Program-made: the position numbers and the translations under genes | NCBI GenBank assembly: GCA_963921825.1 | Contig: OY997591.1 | Coordinates: forward strand, 47,451,825-47,515,824 | Source: Erodium maritimum | Taxonomy: Eukaryota > Streptophyta > Magnoliopsida > Geraniales > Geraniaceae | Direction of reading: 5' to 3' | DNA length: 64,000 nucleotides | In this document: positions 11,437 through 22,022 of the stretch, piece after piece | Layout: each line of letters starts with the position of its first letter | How positions within the stretch are numbered: the stretch's first letter is position 1 | Notes under the pieces: model-generated | The model's database searches: none | The model's input: only the letters and a program-made list of their open reading frames with translations | Told to the model about the DNA's origin: nothing

Positions 11437-14400
11437 TGTCATGCCCTGAATTCGGTATAACCGGACCCGGAACGCGAACGATGAAACAGTAAAACAATTT
11501 TTAAACATTTTAAAAAGCCACTTAAAAATCACCACTTAAGTTAATCAAAATAATATTTTACAACTAAAAGTACGTCGCTAGACTCCCAAAAGAAACCCGG
11601 ACTCCCGCTCCCAGCTCTTCAAGCTTCGAGAGTTCCCCTAGTCCGTCTCGCGACCAGTACCTGTAGGAAAAGCAGCTAGGGGTGAGCGTTCGCTCACCAC
11701 CACGGATACCAGACTGACTACGGCATACTAGTAGAAAATGCCGGAAACACCAAAAATATACTAAACACCGGGGACTACTATCCCCAAACTCAAGTAACCC
11801 GACTGTCACACGAAAACTGTTACTTTCCCCAACCAACTCAAACCCGGACACGTAATGTAGACCCGACACAACGGTTACGACCTCAACCCAAAACGCGAAT
11901 AATAACCACGCAACACCCAAGATCACAAAGGATCGCACACGGAAAACAAGATCACAAAGGATCGCACTCCAGCTGCTCAGTGTCGGTTGCTAACCGGCTG
12001 GGCTCGAGTCTGCCCCACGCAACTTTCCCCGAACGCAGTCGGGGCAGGCAGTCCACCTGTTAGCGATACATTCCGCAATACTTCTCCGATAGCTAGTCGG
12101 AAGGGGAGCCGCCCTCCATCGCCGAAGAATGCACAACTTTATCGATGGTTAGTCGGAAGGCTAGCCAACCCCCACGCGAGCGACCACTGAACCCCTTTAT
12201 TGTCAAGCGGGCCCCCAACCTCGTCGCAGAAAAATGCACAACTTTACCGATGGTTAGTCGGAAGACTAGCAAACCCCCACGCGCGCGACCACAGGACGCC
12301 TTTATTGTTAGGCGGGCCCCCAACCTCAGGCAATCACAATAAACACCCAAGGTTCAACACCCCAAAGGCACTCGTGGCCACCCACGACACACCAACAGTA
12401 ATACACGGGTCAACACCCCAAAGGCACACATGGCCACCCACGACACACCAACAGTAATACACGGGTCAACACCCCAAAGGCACACATGGCCACCCACGAC
12501 ACACCAACAGTAACACACGGGTTCAACACCCCAAAGGCACACCTGACCACCCACGACACACAAATAGTAAAAACACGGGTCCAACACCCCAAAGGCACAC
12601 CTGACCACCCATGACACACAAATAGTAAAAACACGGGTCCAACACCCCAAAGGCACACCTGACCACCCAAGATACGCAACGGTAAAATACGGGTTCAACT
12701 CCCCACCGGCACTCATGGCCACCCAAGACACGCAACGGTAAAATACGAAATCAACTCCCCACGGGCACTCATGGCCACCCAAGACACACAACGGTAAAAT
12801 ACGGGTTCAACTCCCCACGGGCACTCATTGCCACCCAAGACACACAACGGTAAAGTACGGGTTCAACTCCCCACGGGCACTTATGGCCACCCACAACCAC
12901 AAACAATTCAATCAACCTCCGGGCACAACCAAATGCCACCAGTATTTCTATTGTTCGATAAGCTCACTTATCCTACGACAATACTAAGTGTCACATGCCT
13001 TTCTATTGTTCGATACGTTCACGTATCATATGACACCACTAAGTGTCGCCTGCATTTCTAGTGTTCGATAAACTTACTTATCCTACGACACCACTAGGTG
13101 TCACATGCATTTCTACTGTTAACTTTCCACAGTCAAGGCCGAGATCCGGCTACTTTTCCCTACCTCGTAACGCTTTCCCAAAAGTCCACGCCCAAGCTCC
13201 GGCGTCCTCGCGATCACTCGCCTAGCTTTCCCTTGCCGCCGTACTCGTCACGATCTAACAAGATCACAATTAAAACACTTTTTAAGTTTGCAGACAAAAC
13301 TGAATTTTAAAGAATTTGACGCCCAAACTCAACCCCGACAATGTCGATCACTCCCAAACTTCCCAATTACTCGACCTTGTCAATAATGGGCCCGGAAAGG
13401 CCCGATTCACCCGGCTTGGCGAATCTGCCCGTGATTGGAAAACGCCCTTCCGGGGTTCCGAAAATTCCCGTTTTCGTTTCTACAATCTTAGAATAATTCA
13501 AGGGTTCCAATGCAATCGACGTAATCAATTTCCGACTTCCGAGCGATTTAATTCGCGTTTAAAGTTTCTAAACCCGAAATTCCCAACTTTCACAATTTAA
13601 TTCCAACATTCGTTCCGGGTGTGGATTAACGACTTGGGGATCGTCCTAAACCACCCGAACACGAAAAACCCAAGACCCGAGCACGTGGGCCCCACCCGGC
13701 CATCAAGACCCGTGGGTGGCTTGGCCGGTTTTGGGCCGGTTCACCACCATGGTGGCCGGTCGTAGCTCCGGCCAGCCACCACCCAGCTCTGGCCAGCCAC
13801 CACCCACGGTGGCCAGAGCTCCCCCGAGCCTTCGGTCACAGGAAACCGATCCTTTTCGCTCAAAAACGTTACCAACGAACCCTACACCTCGACTCATCCA
13901 TATTTAACCTGTTTAAGCCCAAACCCATACTTTCAAACGTATCAAAACGAAAATCGAATAGGTTCTCACCGTAGGGAATGATTACGGGAGCTCGATTCTT
14001 CAATCGTTGAGACGATCCGTCGGTTGGATCGTCGAGAGATCGACAAAACCTAACCCTCCTCTTCTCTTTTTCCCTTTTCCTTCTCTCCTTCTTCTCTGTT
14101 CTTTCTCTCCCTTCTTTTCTCTTTTTTCCCCTTTTCTCTAAGTGGCCGAACACCCATGTCTTCCTTTCCTTTTGTTTTGTTCAAATTACCAACTACCATC
14201 ACTTGTGTGACAAGTGGCAAGTGGGTCCCACCCCTTTTCGGAAAATGTCTTCTAGATATTTTTCAGTCAGATTCACGATATTCGGTCGTCTCGGGCCCCG
14301 AACGGGCCCATTTTCCAAGAAATTACGAAACTTCACGGGCTACAAAGAAACGGCCCAACTAAGATCTTTGTAACGACGGCTAAGCTTTTTGGATTCAAAT

Positions 14401-14643
14401 CGGGCCTCGAACGGACCAAAACGTCGCTCGGTTGACTTTTCCAGCAAAAAGTCAACCTTTCCCAATTTGGTCTAAAAGTTGCCCTGAGTCCCTCAGAACT
14501 CACTTTGGTCGATATCGGGGTCAACTTAAGTCCGATATGACCATCGGGGTCAAATTTAGGTTCATTTAGGTGTCTGTCCAAATTTTTTAAATTTTCCTGT
14601 TTTTCGCCGATTTGACTGGCGTTGACCGGGAGCGGTTCTTACA
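11437..14643 (-). mobile_element. 5' LTR of the chromovirus (3207 bp)
   Basis: It starts TGTCATGCCCTG and ends GTTCTTACA, and is the partner of 6146-9273. It is 79 bp longer, mostly because of one more tandem unit plus a small duplication near 13720. By eye there are a few differences per hundred bases, which suggests an insertion that is neither brand-new nor ancient. A counted alignment would be needed for dating. Confidence 0.92.
12348..12900. repeat. LTR tandem array, about 10 copies of a 56-58 bp unit
   Basis: This is the counterpart of the array at 7040-7548, with about one additional unit. Shared sub-types show that the array existed before the insertion and has changed in copy number since. 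Confidence 0.85.
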
Positions 14644-15110
14644 ACTCGCATGATCATGCTTCCTTTTAAAAACCTTACTCATCAAGGAGTCCGATGCTAT
14701 CTTACTTATGTTTGTAACACGAGTGACTAATCCCAACTACAATCACTCATATTCCTCATATGCATGTATCCATGTCTGAGCATAAACTTTTTAATCGTAC
14801 TATTAAGGGAAATGTTTGCTTGTGTCAAGTCATGAACCTATACATATAGGAGATATGATGATTTCAAGGTCATAGTACTATGATATACTTTGGTAGTTTG
14901 AGAAATACTATATATTGTCCCTGTTATATGGTTTTCGCAAAACTAGGTCATCCAATGATAACACTTTTGATGTTGACTCATATCTCTGTATGCATGATCA
15001 GTAAAACACGATCTTCCAATCAACCATCATACTAGTTCCAACTATCGGATTAGACTAGGGACGAATGAATAATTCACTCTTTTGTTCCTAAGAGTTCTAC
15101 CATTGGAAAA
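14644..15110 (-). mobile_element. 5' LTR of copia element A, distal part
   Basis: This resumes after the chromovirus, starting with the duplicated ACTCG. It aligns by eye with 18370-18810 and 48240-48600 plus 49660-49760. Shared blocks include ATGATCAGTAAAAC, CATCATACTAG and CTCTTTTGTTCCTAAGAGTT. The exact end of the LTR is not clear and is somewhere near 15100-15130. Confidence 0.6.
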
Positions 15111-15169
15111 CGGCGCCCCGATACCACAAGAAGAAGCTACCCTCTACTAAATAACAACCTCTGCATTGG

Positions 15170-15880
15170 GCGTTAGCTTAGTGTTCTCATGCTTAGAATT
15201 TATTTGAGTACAACGGTTGTTGAACCACTTAATGACTTTCGCTTGCATAACATCTAACAATACAACGATAGAGTATCTACTTGTTTTAACTAAAACTGAC
15301 TCGATCACATTCTTTGTCATCACATAATAGCGCTCGTCTCATAAATGCTCTCTCACCCATTGTCGGACATGTATGTTTGTTTCTTCGATATATTTTGTCA
15401 CTTCTCAATATCTTTCGTACAATTCGCATATAATCGGTTGTACTTGCTAACTTTGTATGTATCAATAATTTCGTGGAAAAGATTTCCAACACCCGATTTT
15501 CTGACCTTGTTTTTAACATTATGTTTAGATGTCACCCACAGTATCCATGATCTGTATTCAGGTAGATAGTTGTTATAACTTTTTCAATACTTTAAATTCT
15601 ATCAGAAACGATTACCAAGTCACTCGAATCTGGTATGAATTGTTGTAAATTCTTCATGAACCATGTTCATAATGCCTCGTTCTCTGATTCCACCACGACC
15701 CAAGTAATATATGAAAATTACCATCTTGTGTTAATGCTATCGACATTACTTCTCTGAACTTGGTCTTCAACCAAGTATTGTCCACTGCAACAACCTTTCT
15801 CATGTGCTGAATCCTTTAATGCATGCTCTATATGCTATAAAGGTTGCATCCTGATATCGGGATTAACGAATCCTAGGTTG
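15170..15880 (-). pseudogene. Mutator-like (MULE) transposase fragment
   Basis: The minus strand encodes a broken transposase core. Near 15800 it reads VVAVDNTWLKTKFREVMSIA, the block with the first catalytic Asp of MULE DDE transposases (family form VDGT-x-L). After a frame break it reads VVESENEALWTWFMKNLQQF and then DLVIVSDR, the region with the second Asp, followed by HGYCGWHL, which matches the conserved C-x2-H. A 77-aa open piece (15286-15519) follows. Stops and frame changes make it non-functional. The ends of the parent element were not found. Confidence 0.75.
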
Positions 15881-16095
15881 GTGAAATTTCATCGCAGTAC
15901 TAAGAATAAAGAATCGCGGGTTGAGAAATTTTATCCATTGTTGGGAATACAAACTCTCGGGTTGGGGAAACTTCATCCAATATTGAGAATAACAAATTTT
16001 AAGTTGGGGGATTTTATCTCAGTGTTGGGAATACATACTTCCAGGTTGGGGAAGTTTCATCCCAGTATTTGGAATAACGAACTCCCCCATTGTCA
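15858..16095. repeat. 45-bp tandem repeat (5-6 degenerate copies)
   Basis: The unit has the form GGTTGGGGAAxTTTCATCCCAGTATTGGGAATAACGAACTCC-like, with copies about every 45 bp and an irregular first copy. Because 45 is a multiple of three, one plus-strand frame stays open (15878-16234) and reads a repeating K-F-x-P-x-L-G-I motif. This is likely a by-product of the repeat and not a gene. Confidence 0.75.
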
Positions 16096-16154
16096 TGGTG
16101 TCATTTCCTTAAAACAAGAAGTTTGCAAACAAAAATTTAGTTCAACCGTTTTAA

Positions 16155-16232
16155 TGATACGTACATACGTACGTGCACACATATGTACACGCGTACGTAC
16201 GTACATACACACATACATACATACATATTTAT
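16155..16232. repeat. Microsatellite of CATA/GTAC/CACA units
   Basis: A run of mixed ACGTAC, ACAC and CATA tetranucleotides. A separate TG run lies at 16559-16577. Between them (16233-16558) I see no gene. Confidence 0.8.
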
Positions 16233-16649
16233 GAAAATTATGAGGTGAGGATGGTGAATTGAAATCGGAAATTAGAAATTAAGGTTTTATACTCACTGAG
16301 TTTGATATGGTTCTCAAGGTACAACATGATGAGAACATGTATAATGAATCGAGGTCGACCAATAATAGGGTAGCTCCAATAAAAAGAAGAAGAGTAAACA
16401 AAGAAGTTTGAAAGATGGTGAGGTGAAGGTGAACAAAAGCAGTACGATGTCGTAGTTGGGGTAGCTCCCGAATCCAACCTTCAGTGACCCTTTTTAAAGG
16501 GGATCTCAAAAAATCCTACATGGACGTGGAATCCGAGTGCGACTCCGAGTTGCATTAGATGTGTGTGTGTGTGTGTCGAGCAAAACCCCAAGACACCCGA
16601 CACGAGACCCGGACCGAGGAGCCGGGTCACCAAATAGGTATCATGGAAG

Positions 16650-18949
16650 TGTAGGATTCTAGGGACCAAAACACATCGGAATATAAAAAAATCCCTAGAA
16701 TAGCCTCAAGATCCATGTAATTCCGAGTAAACCGACAAACAAAATTAAAGGAGAAATTTCCTCTTTCAATTTTTCAGCCTGGTTCGAGACAGGGACTAAC
16801 TTGCAGATCGCATATCTCATAAACTAACCGTTGAAATGCAATTCCCTCCAATCAGATTAAAGTCCAATATGTGTAGAACGTTCACTCCAAAAATAAGCAA
16901 GATCGGACCTCGTATGAACCTCCGATCGGGCTCTTCACAGTGGCTAGTCGGACAGATTCTGGGTAGAAAAATTTGGGCAATTTTTTCTTCTCTTCTTGCA
17001 AACAAAGAACACCCGAAACAAATTGATTTGGCTTGATTCTTCAAGACGCCTACGTATCCTCTTGGAGGAATCAAAGCCACGTAGTTCTTGAACAATAATT
17101 CCCAAAATCGTTTGTGTGCTAGTACAAGATGAAGAACACTTCTTCCTCTCTCTTTTCTCTCTACTCTTTGAGAACCATTCTCAACCCAAAATAAAAATCT
17201 GATTTTCCTCTTGTTTTGCACGTATAACTAACCAATAACCGCCAAAAGTAATCACCTTCCAAGGGACATGACTAGTGGAGACAATTTAGGAGTAGTGGAC
17301 ATGCAAGATAACCATCTTTTAAGTTATGAAATTAAATATTTATTTTGCATTTAAATTGCCTAATATAATCTCATTATATTAGTAATTGAAAAACGAGTTA
17401 ATGAATAAATAAATATTATATCGAATATAATATTATTTTATTCACTTAATGGACTTCCAAGGTCCAATGTTTTTCAATGAGGGACTTAGGCGAAGCTACC
17501 AATGTATTAGGTATTAAGATCTATAGAGATAGATCCAGAATGCTTCTAGGCCTAAGTCAGAACACTTACGTTGACAAGGTGTTGTCAAGGTTTAGTATGC
17601 AAAACTCTAAGAGAGGTTCTTGCCAATGTCTCATGGCATTGGTCTCAGCAAGACTTAGTACCTTATGACACTTGATGAGCAAGACCGAATGAGTAAAATC
17701 TCATATGCGTCTAATATTGGATTTATCATACAAGCGATGTTATGTACTAAACCCAATGTCTCGTATGCATTGAGTGCAACGAGTAGATACTAGGCAGGTC
17801 CATGTGAAGGTCACTAGACGGCAGTTAAAGGATCCTTAAGTACTTGAGAAGGACTAAGGATGCCTTCATACTGTATGGCGGTCAGAAAGGCGAACTAGCT
17901 GTGAATGGTTACACATATGCTAAGTTCCATACCGACATAGATGATTTGAAATCATAATCTGGTTGTGTGTTGTTGTTTGAATGAATGTATGTTCAGCTTG
18001 AGAAGCTCGAAGCAGAATATTGTTGCTACAACAGAAGTTGAGTGCTTAATTGCATCGGATGCAGCTAAAGAAACTGTTTGGATCCGGCTTGGAAATTATT
18101 CCTAGTATATCAGATCCGGTAAACATGTATTGTGATAACTATGGGGCGATAGCACAAGCCATGAAGCCTAGATCGCACCAGAAATCCAAACACATCGTAA
18201 GTCGATACCATCTCATTCATTGAGAGAGGAAACGCTAAGATATGCAAAGTACCTACAAATGATAATGCGACTGATCCTCTAACCAAGGCTGCATATCCTT
18301 ATTCTATTTAATCGTTGTTTCTTGATTCTAAGTAGACTGCAAGTGATAACTCTTTATCAAATCGCATGGCCATGCATTTCCGCAGTCTCACTCATCAAGG
18401 GGCCCAAACGATATCTCTCATATTTACATGATTGACAAATCCCTTATCAGTCAACCACGTCACTCACATAAATAACTATGTATCCAACAACAATCTTTAT
18501 TGTTTCCCGGTTAAAGACAACGTGTGTCAAGACACACACCCACATATGTAGAAACAATGATGACTACAAGGTCAAAGGACTTAAATTATATTACGGTACT
18601 GAGAAATACGCATGACAGTTCCTATGTAGTATTCTCACAGCGGGTCATCCAATGTCAATTCCCTAAATGACATCTATGATTTGGTTTCATATCCAATATG
18701 TATGATCAGTAAAACGTGATCATCAACCAACATCATACTAGCCTTAGTATATCAGTAAGACCAGGGATCAATGGAATAATACTCTTTTACTTCTAAGAGT
18801 TTTACTATCAAATCACGTATTTGATGATCTTAGAAGGAGTCGATTATTCATGCTATTAACATTTCACAAATGATAATAGTAGTGCCAATGTATTAATGAA
18901 ATGATAATGCCATCCAAGATCACGATTGACATAGGGCACAAAACCAACA
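16650..18949 (-). mobile_element. Copia-type solo LTR with an internal inverted pol fragment
   Basis: It begins TGTAGGATTCTAGG and ends AAAACCAACA. Both ends align with the copia LTR at 47342-49829. Flanking pentamers are GGAAG (16645-16649) and GGAGG (18950-18954), a possible 5-bp TSD with one mismatch. The middle (17470-18283) is not LTR but pol sequence in the opposite orientation. It is otherwise non-coding. Confidence 0.75.
17470..18283 (+). pseudogene. Copia RT/RNase H fragment, inverted inside the LTR
   Basis: The plus strand starts with MRDLGEATNVLGIKIYRDRS, the conserved block just after the reverse-transcriptase YVDD. Further on it has recognisable RNase H pieces: EAEY, then CDNYGAIAQA and RSHQKSKHI. 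Multiple stops and frameshifts are present. It matches the minus-strand pol at 49830-50760. Its orientation relative to the surrounding LTR is the reverse of the normal arrangement. Confidence 0.8.
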
Positions 18950-19463
18950 GGAGGAACCCACCACGATGTTCCTAAGAAGGTCTCGCGATCAACTGATTTA
19001 GGCGATCCTCCCGCCCTTAGCCATTGGATCCTAGACCCTCGTTGGGATGTTTCATCCCAAGATATGAATGGTTCATAAACTTATGTTCTAGGCAACCTGC
19101 AATCTACGGTTGCGACTACAGATGGTGAGAACAACTGACATGAAGAAACAACGAGACATGTTGTACTGCCTCACATATCCCCATGATTTGCTTAGACAAT
19201 ATTGGGGTGTCACTAAAGAGATACACCTTGATCGATAGACATCAACTCTCTACTGATTTCCATGCACCTCATTTCCCTAGCACACTCCTTTTCTTTGGTC
19301 CAGTCGAGACGGGAAATGAGTTAAGAAGACATGGCACCACACACAGATGGAATAGGGAACCACCCCCTAAATTTTCTCTGGTACACACCTGGTCGTTTAA
19401 CTATAGGATCAGTGTTTCGACTATCATCGAAACTATATCTCTTCCTGATTTGGTTTGTTTTTA
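18950..19463. repeat. Dispersed repeat fragment, probably the 3' end of a retroposon
   Basis: The stretch 19290-19463 matches 45640-45790 by eye (GTCGAGACGGG..., then TATAGGATCAGTGTTTC). In both places an AT-rich tail with AATAAAAT and a run of A follows: at 45830-45870 directly, and at 22848-22930 after the Mutator-like insertion. This fits a polyadenylated retroposon (LINE-like) 3' end, but no ORF was recognised. No gene is seen. Confidence 0.4.
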
Positions 19464-19636
19464 GGGTTATTATCATCCGAGTACCCTAAAAATACTTTGT
19501 GACAGATAAGTACCCAAACGAAACATTGTGTTTCAACCTAGTACCCAAACGCTTACGGCGTTAGGTTTTGGACGGAAAGAGGGCACACATGCCCCTCATG
19601 TGCCAGTTAATGAAACGAAAAGACAATAATACCCCT
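19464..19636 (+). repeat. MULE left terminal inverted repeat
   Basis: It pairs with 22646-22847. The outer bases are GGGTTATTATCATCCGAGT and the inner end is ACAATAATACCCCTCT. Confidence 0.85.
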
Positions 19637-20385
19637 CTATTGGACACACTGCTCTACGGATGTGTGAAAGCTTCATCTGTTGAGAGGTTTGAGCAAAGAA
19701 TAGAGGCGATGAAGCAGCTCAGAGTGGATGCCCATAACTGGCTACGGGATATTGACCCATCAGGTTGGTCCAAGGCTTTTTATTCAAGTAGGGCTATGAG
19801 TGACATTTAAGTCAATTCCATGAATGAGTGTTTTAACAACTGGATGAGGAAGGGTAGGTCTAAGAGTATTTTAGATCTTTGCGAATTTTATAGGATTAAG
19901 TTGATGAAAATGTTCTTCCAGAGGAGTCACAAGTTTGATGATCTAAGTAGTACCCTCACACCGTATGCAATTACAATATTAGAGGAGAACAAACTTAAGA
20001 GTACTGAGTGTGAAGCAATACATAGTGAGGACTTACTGTTTGAGGTTAAGGATGGAGACAGGAACTAAATTGTGGACATGATGGAGGAAAAATGTTCATG
20101 TAGGTCTTGGCTTTTAAGTGGGATACCATGTAGGCACGCAATTGATGAATTTGTACATCTTAGGGTTGAACCAGAGGACTATGTGAGTGACTATTACCAT
20201 GTCAAGACCTATAAGACCATTTACTCTCACTAGGTGAAGCCCCTACCAAGTAGGGATGATTGACCACTCATTCCACACTACCCTAAGGTTTACCACCAAT
20301 TGTGCAAATCCCACCTGGTAGACCTAGGACAAGGAGGGTTAAATCCAAGGCTGAAAAACTAATTGCAAAGGCTAAGGGAAAGTCC
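19637..20385 (+). pseudogene. MULE transposase C-terminal remnant with SWIM zinc finger
   Basis: After the left TIR the frame enters the late part of a MuDR-type transposase (SVERFEQRIEAMKQL, then AFYSSRAMSDI). A stop at 19808 and a small shift lead to SMNECFNNWMRKGRSKSILD, the conserved 'NxxEsfNxwi' block. A stop at 20066-20068 precedes the SWIM finger CSCRSWLLSGIPCRHA (20093-20140), which keeps its C-x-C...C-x-H ligands. The catalytic N-terminal half is missing: the left TIR joins directly to the C-terminal part. Further stops follow at 20231 and after. Confidence 0.85.
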
Positions 20386-20682
20386 AAGGTCATGAAGTGC
20401 TCTGTGGGTGGTGGAAAAGGTCATAATTCCCTAACATGTTCTGCAAAAGACCATGAGGAGAGCAAGGCCAAAAGGAAAGTCAGAAAAGGTAAGAAATCTG
20501 GCCACAATACTACAAAGGATGAGTTCGAAGAGCTAATGGATAAGAGGAAGGGCAAGGTCGAGGAAAACTTGCAAAAAAAGAGGAAAAGAGAGTGCTCAAA
20601 GGAGGAAATTGAAAAAAAGAGGCTAGCTGCAATTGAAAAGATGAACAAGAGGAGGAAACATACCCAAGAAAGCCAGATATGA
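20302..20682 (+). pseudogene. MULE transposase tail: lysine-rich region with damaged zinc knuckle
   Basis: A 126-aa open frame begins PPGRPRTRRVKSKAEKL, which matches the PxxGRPxxxR block after the SWIM finger. It continues with KCSVGGGKGHNSLTC, where the second Cys of the expected C-x2-C-x4-H-x4-C knuckle is now Gly. The rest is a highly charged Lys/Glu stretch. It probably represents one exon of the old transposase. It is not expected to be functional alone. Confidence 0.65.
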
Positions 20683-20766
20683 AACTGTTATACAAAATGC
20701 TTGCTGCAATTCTATATTCCTTGTCAAACATTTTGTTTGGATGATGAAATTTTGTATTCCTTGTAG

Positions 20767-21100
20767 AATGAGGCAGCCACCCCAGCTACGATGGGAAGTG
20801 AAACAACAGCTGGTATTGGGTTAGCTCAATCTGAGCTGAACAAAATGAGACAAAAAAATCAGGTATGAAATTGTCACAAAAAATACTTACCTGTTTTGAA
20901 CTTTTCTCATTGCTGAAAATTTGTATTCCTTGTTGAAAATTTGTACTCCTTGCTGAAAATTTGTATTACCTGTCTTGTAGAATCAGGCATCCACATCAGC
21001 TACTATGAGAAGTGAAACAGGTAGTCCTGCTACAACACAACAACAAGCTGGTATTGGCTTATCTCAATTTGAGCTGAACAACATGAGTCAACAAAATCAG
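20767..21100 (+). pseudogene. Duplicated 3' exon pair of the MULE transposase
   Basis: Two exon-like segments, 20767-20862 (96 bp) and 20981-21100 (120 bp), share the same layout: TAG acceptor, N-x-A-S/A-T-x-ATM, AGIGL-x-Q-x-ELN-x-M, NQ, then donor GTATGAAA. The introns after them also start alike. A third piece from about 21210 ends in a Gly-Arg-rich stretch. This is a tandem exon duplication. Confidence 0.65.
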
Positions 21101-22022
21101 GTATGAAACTGTCATACAAAATCCTTACATGTTTTGAACTTTTCTGCTTGCATAAATTTTGTATTAGTTGTTGAAATCTTCAATTCCTTGTTGAAATCTT
21201 CTTCTGTAGAGCCCCTTTGTGTTTGTGAGAGGACAAGGATCTGGGTCAAACATCATTGAGGATGCCCAATTTGTGAGAGGACAAAGAGGCAGATGAAGGG
21301 GGGAGTAAGAGGAAGAGGAAGGGGAAGAGGACCTTCAACCAAGGGATCTGCAGCTGCACCTCCTCATTGGATTCCTTAGGGTTTGTGGTGTTTATTATGT
21401 GGTAGTGGTAAGAATATGTCAATTTTTGGGAAGATGTAATCTTTTTGGACTTTTGTGGTGATTGGAGATGTAATTAATGTGCAAAGTATGTTGAGCACAT
21501 GTATGATGGGGACAAGGAAACAGTGTGTAAGGCTTTACAGCCTTTTGCTTTTGGATGGATTAACACCCTTTGAACCCTCAAGGAAATTTGAATGTTGTAT
21601 TTTACAATTGTATGTGACTGAGTTCTGAATTTCAATTTTGAAAACTTGTGTCTGAATGCCTTCTGAATTTCAGGTATAAAACTTGCGTGTGAATGAGTTA
21701 TGTATTTAAGGTTTTTAACCCATAAACATATGGGTCATGTCAAAATTTATGAAAACTATTAGTTTCAGATTAGTACCCGTCATCACATTCAACAAGGAGG
21801 CCATTCCATTCCCTTTTCCTTACAATAACAACTTTGTATTAATACCCATCTACAAATTGAACTCAAGGAGGCATATTCCATTCACATTTCCTTCAAATAC
21901 CAACTTTCAGATTCATACCCATCAGCCAATTGAACACAAGAAGACCAATTCCATTCCAATTTCCTTAAAATCACAATTTTCAGACTTCTACCCATAAGCT
22001 AATACAAGGAATTCAACTGAAA

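Larger units (their letters stand above)
6146..14643 (-). mobile_element. Tekay/Del-like Ty3-gypsy chromovirus, internally deleted, with both LTRs and TSDs
   Basis: This is an 8498-bp insertion with two LTRs of about 3.1-3.2 kb, flanked by a perfect 5-bp duplication, ACTCG (6141-6145 and 14644-14648). The primer site (11422-11433) and purine tract (9274-9290) both show that the element is transcribed on the minus strand, so 11437-14643 is its 5' LTR. The 2163-bp internal part retains only fragments of integrase. Gag, protease, reverse transcriptase and RNase H are missing, so it would have to borrow proteins from full-length relatives. It sits inside the LTR of copia element A. Confidence 0.93.
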
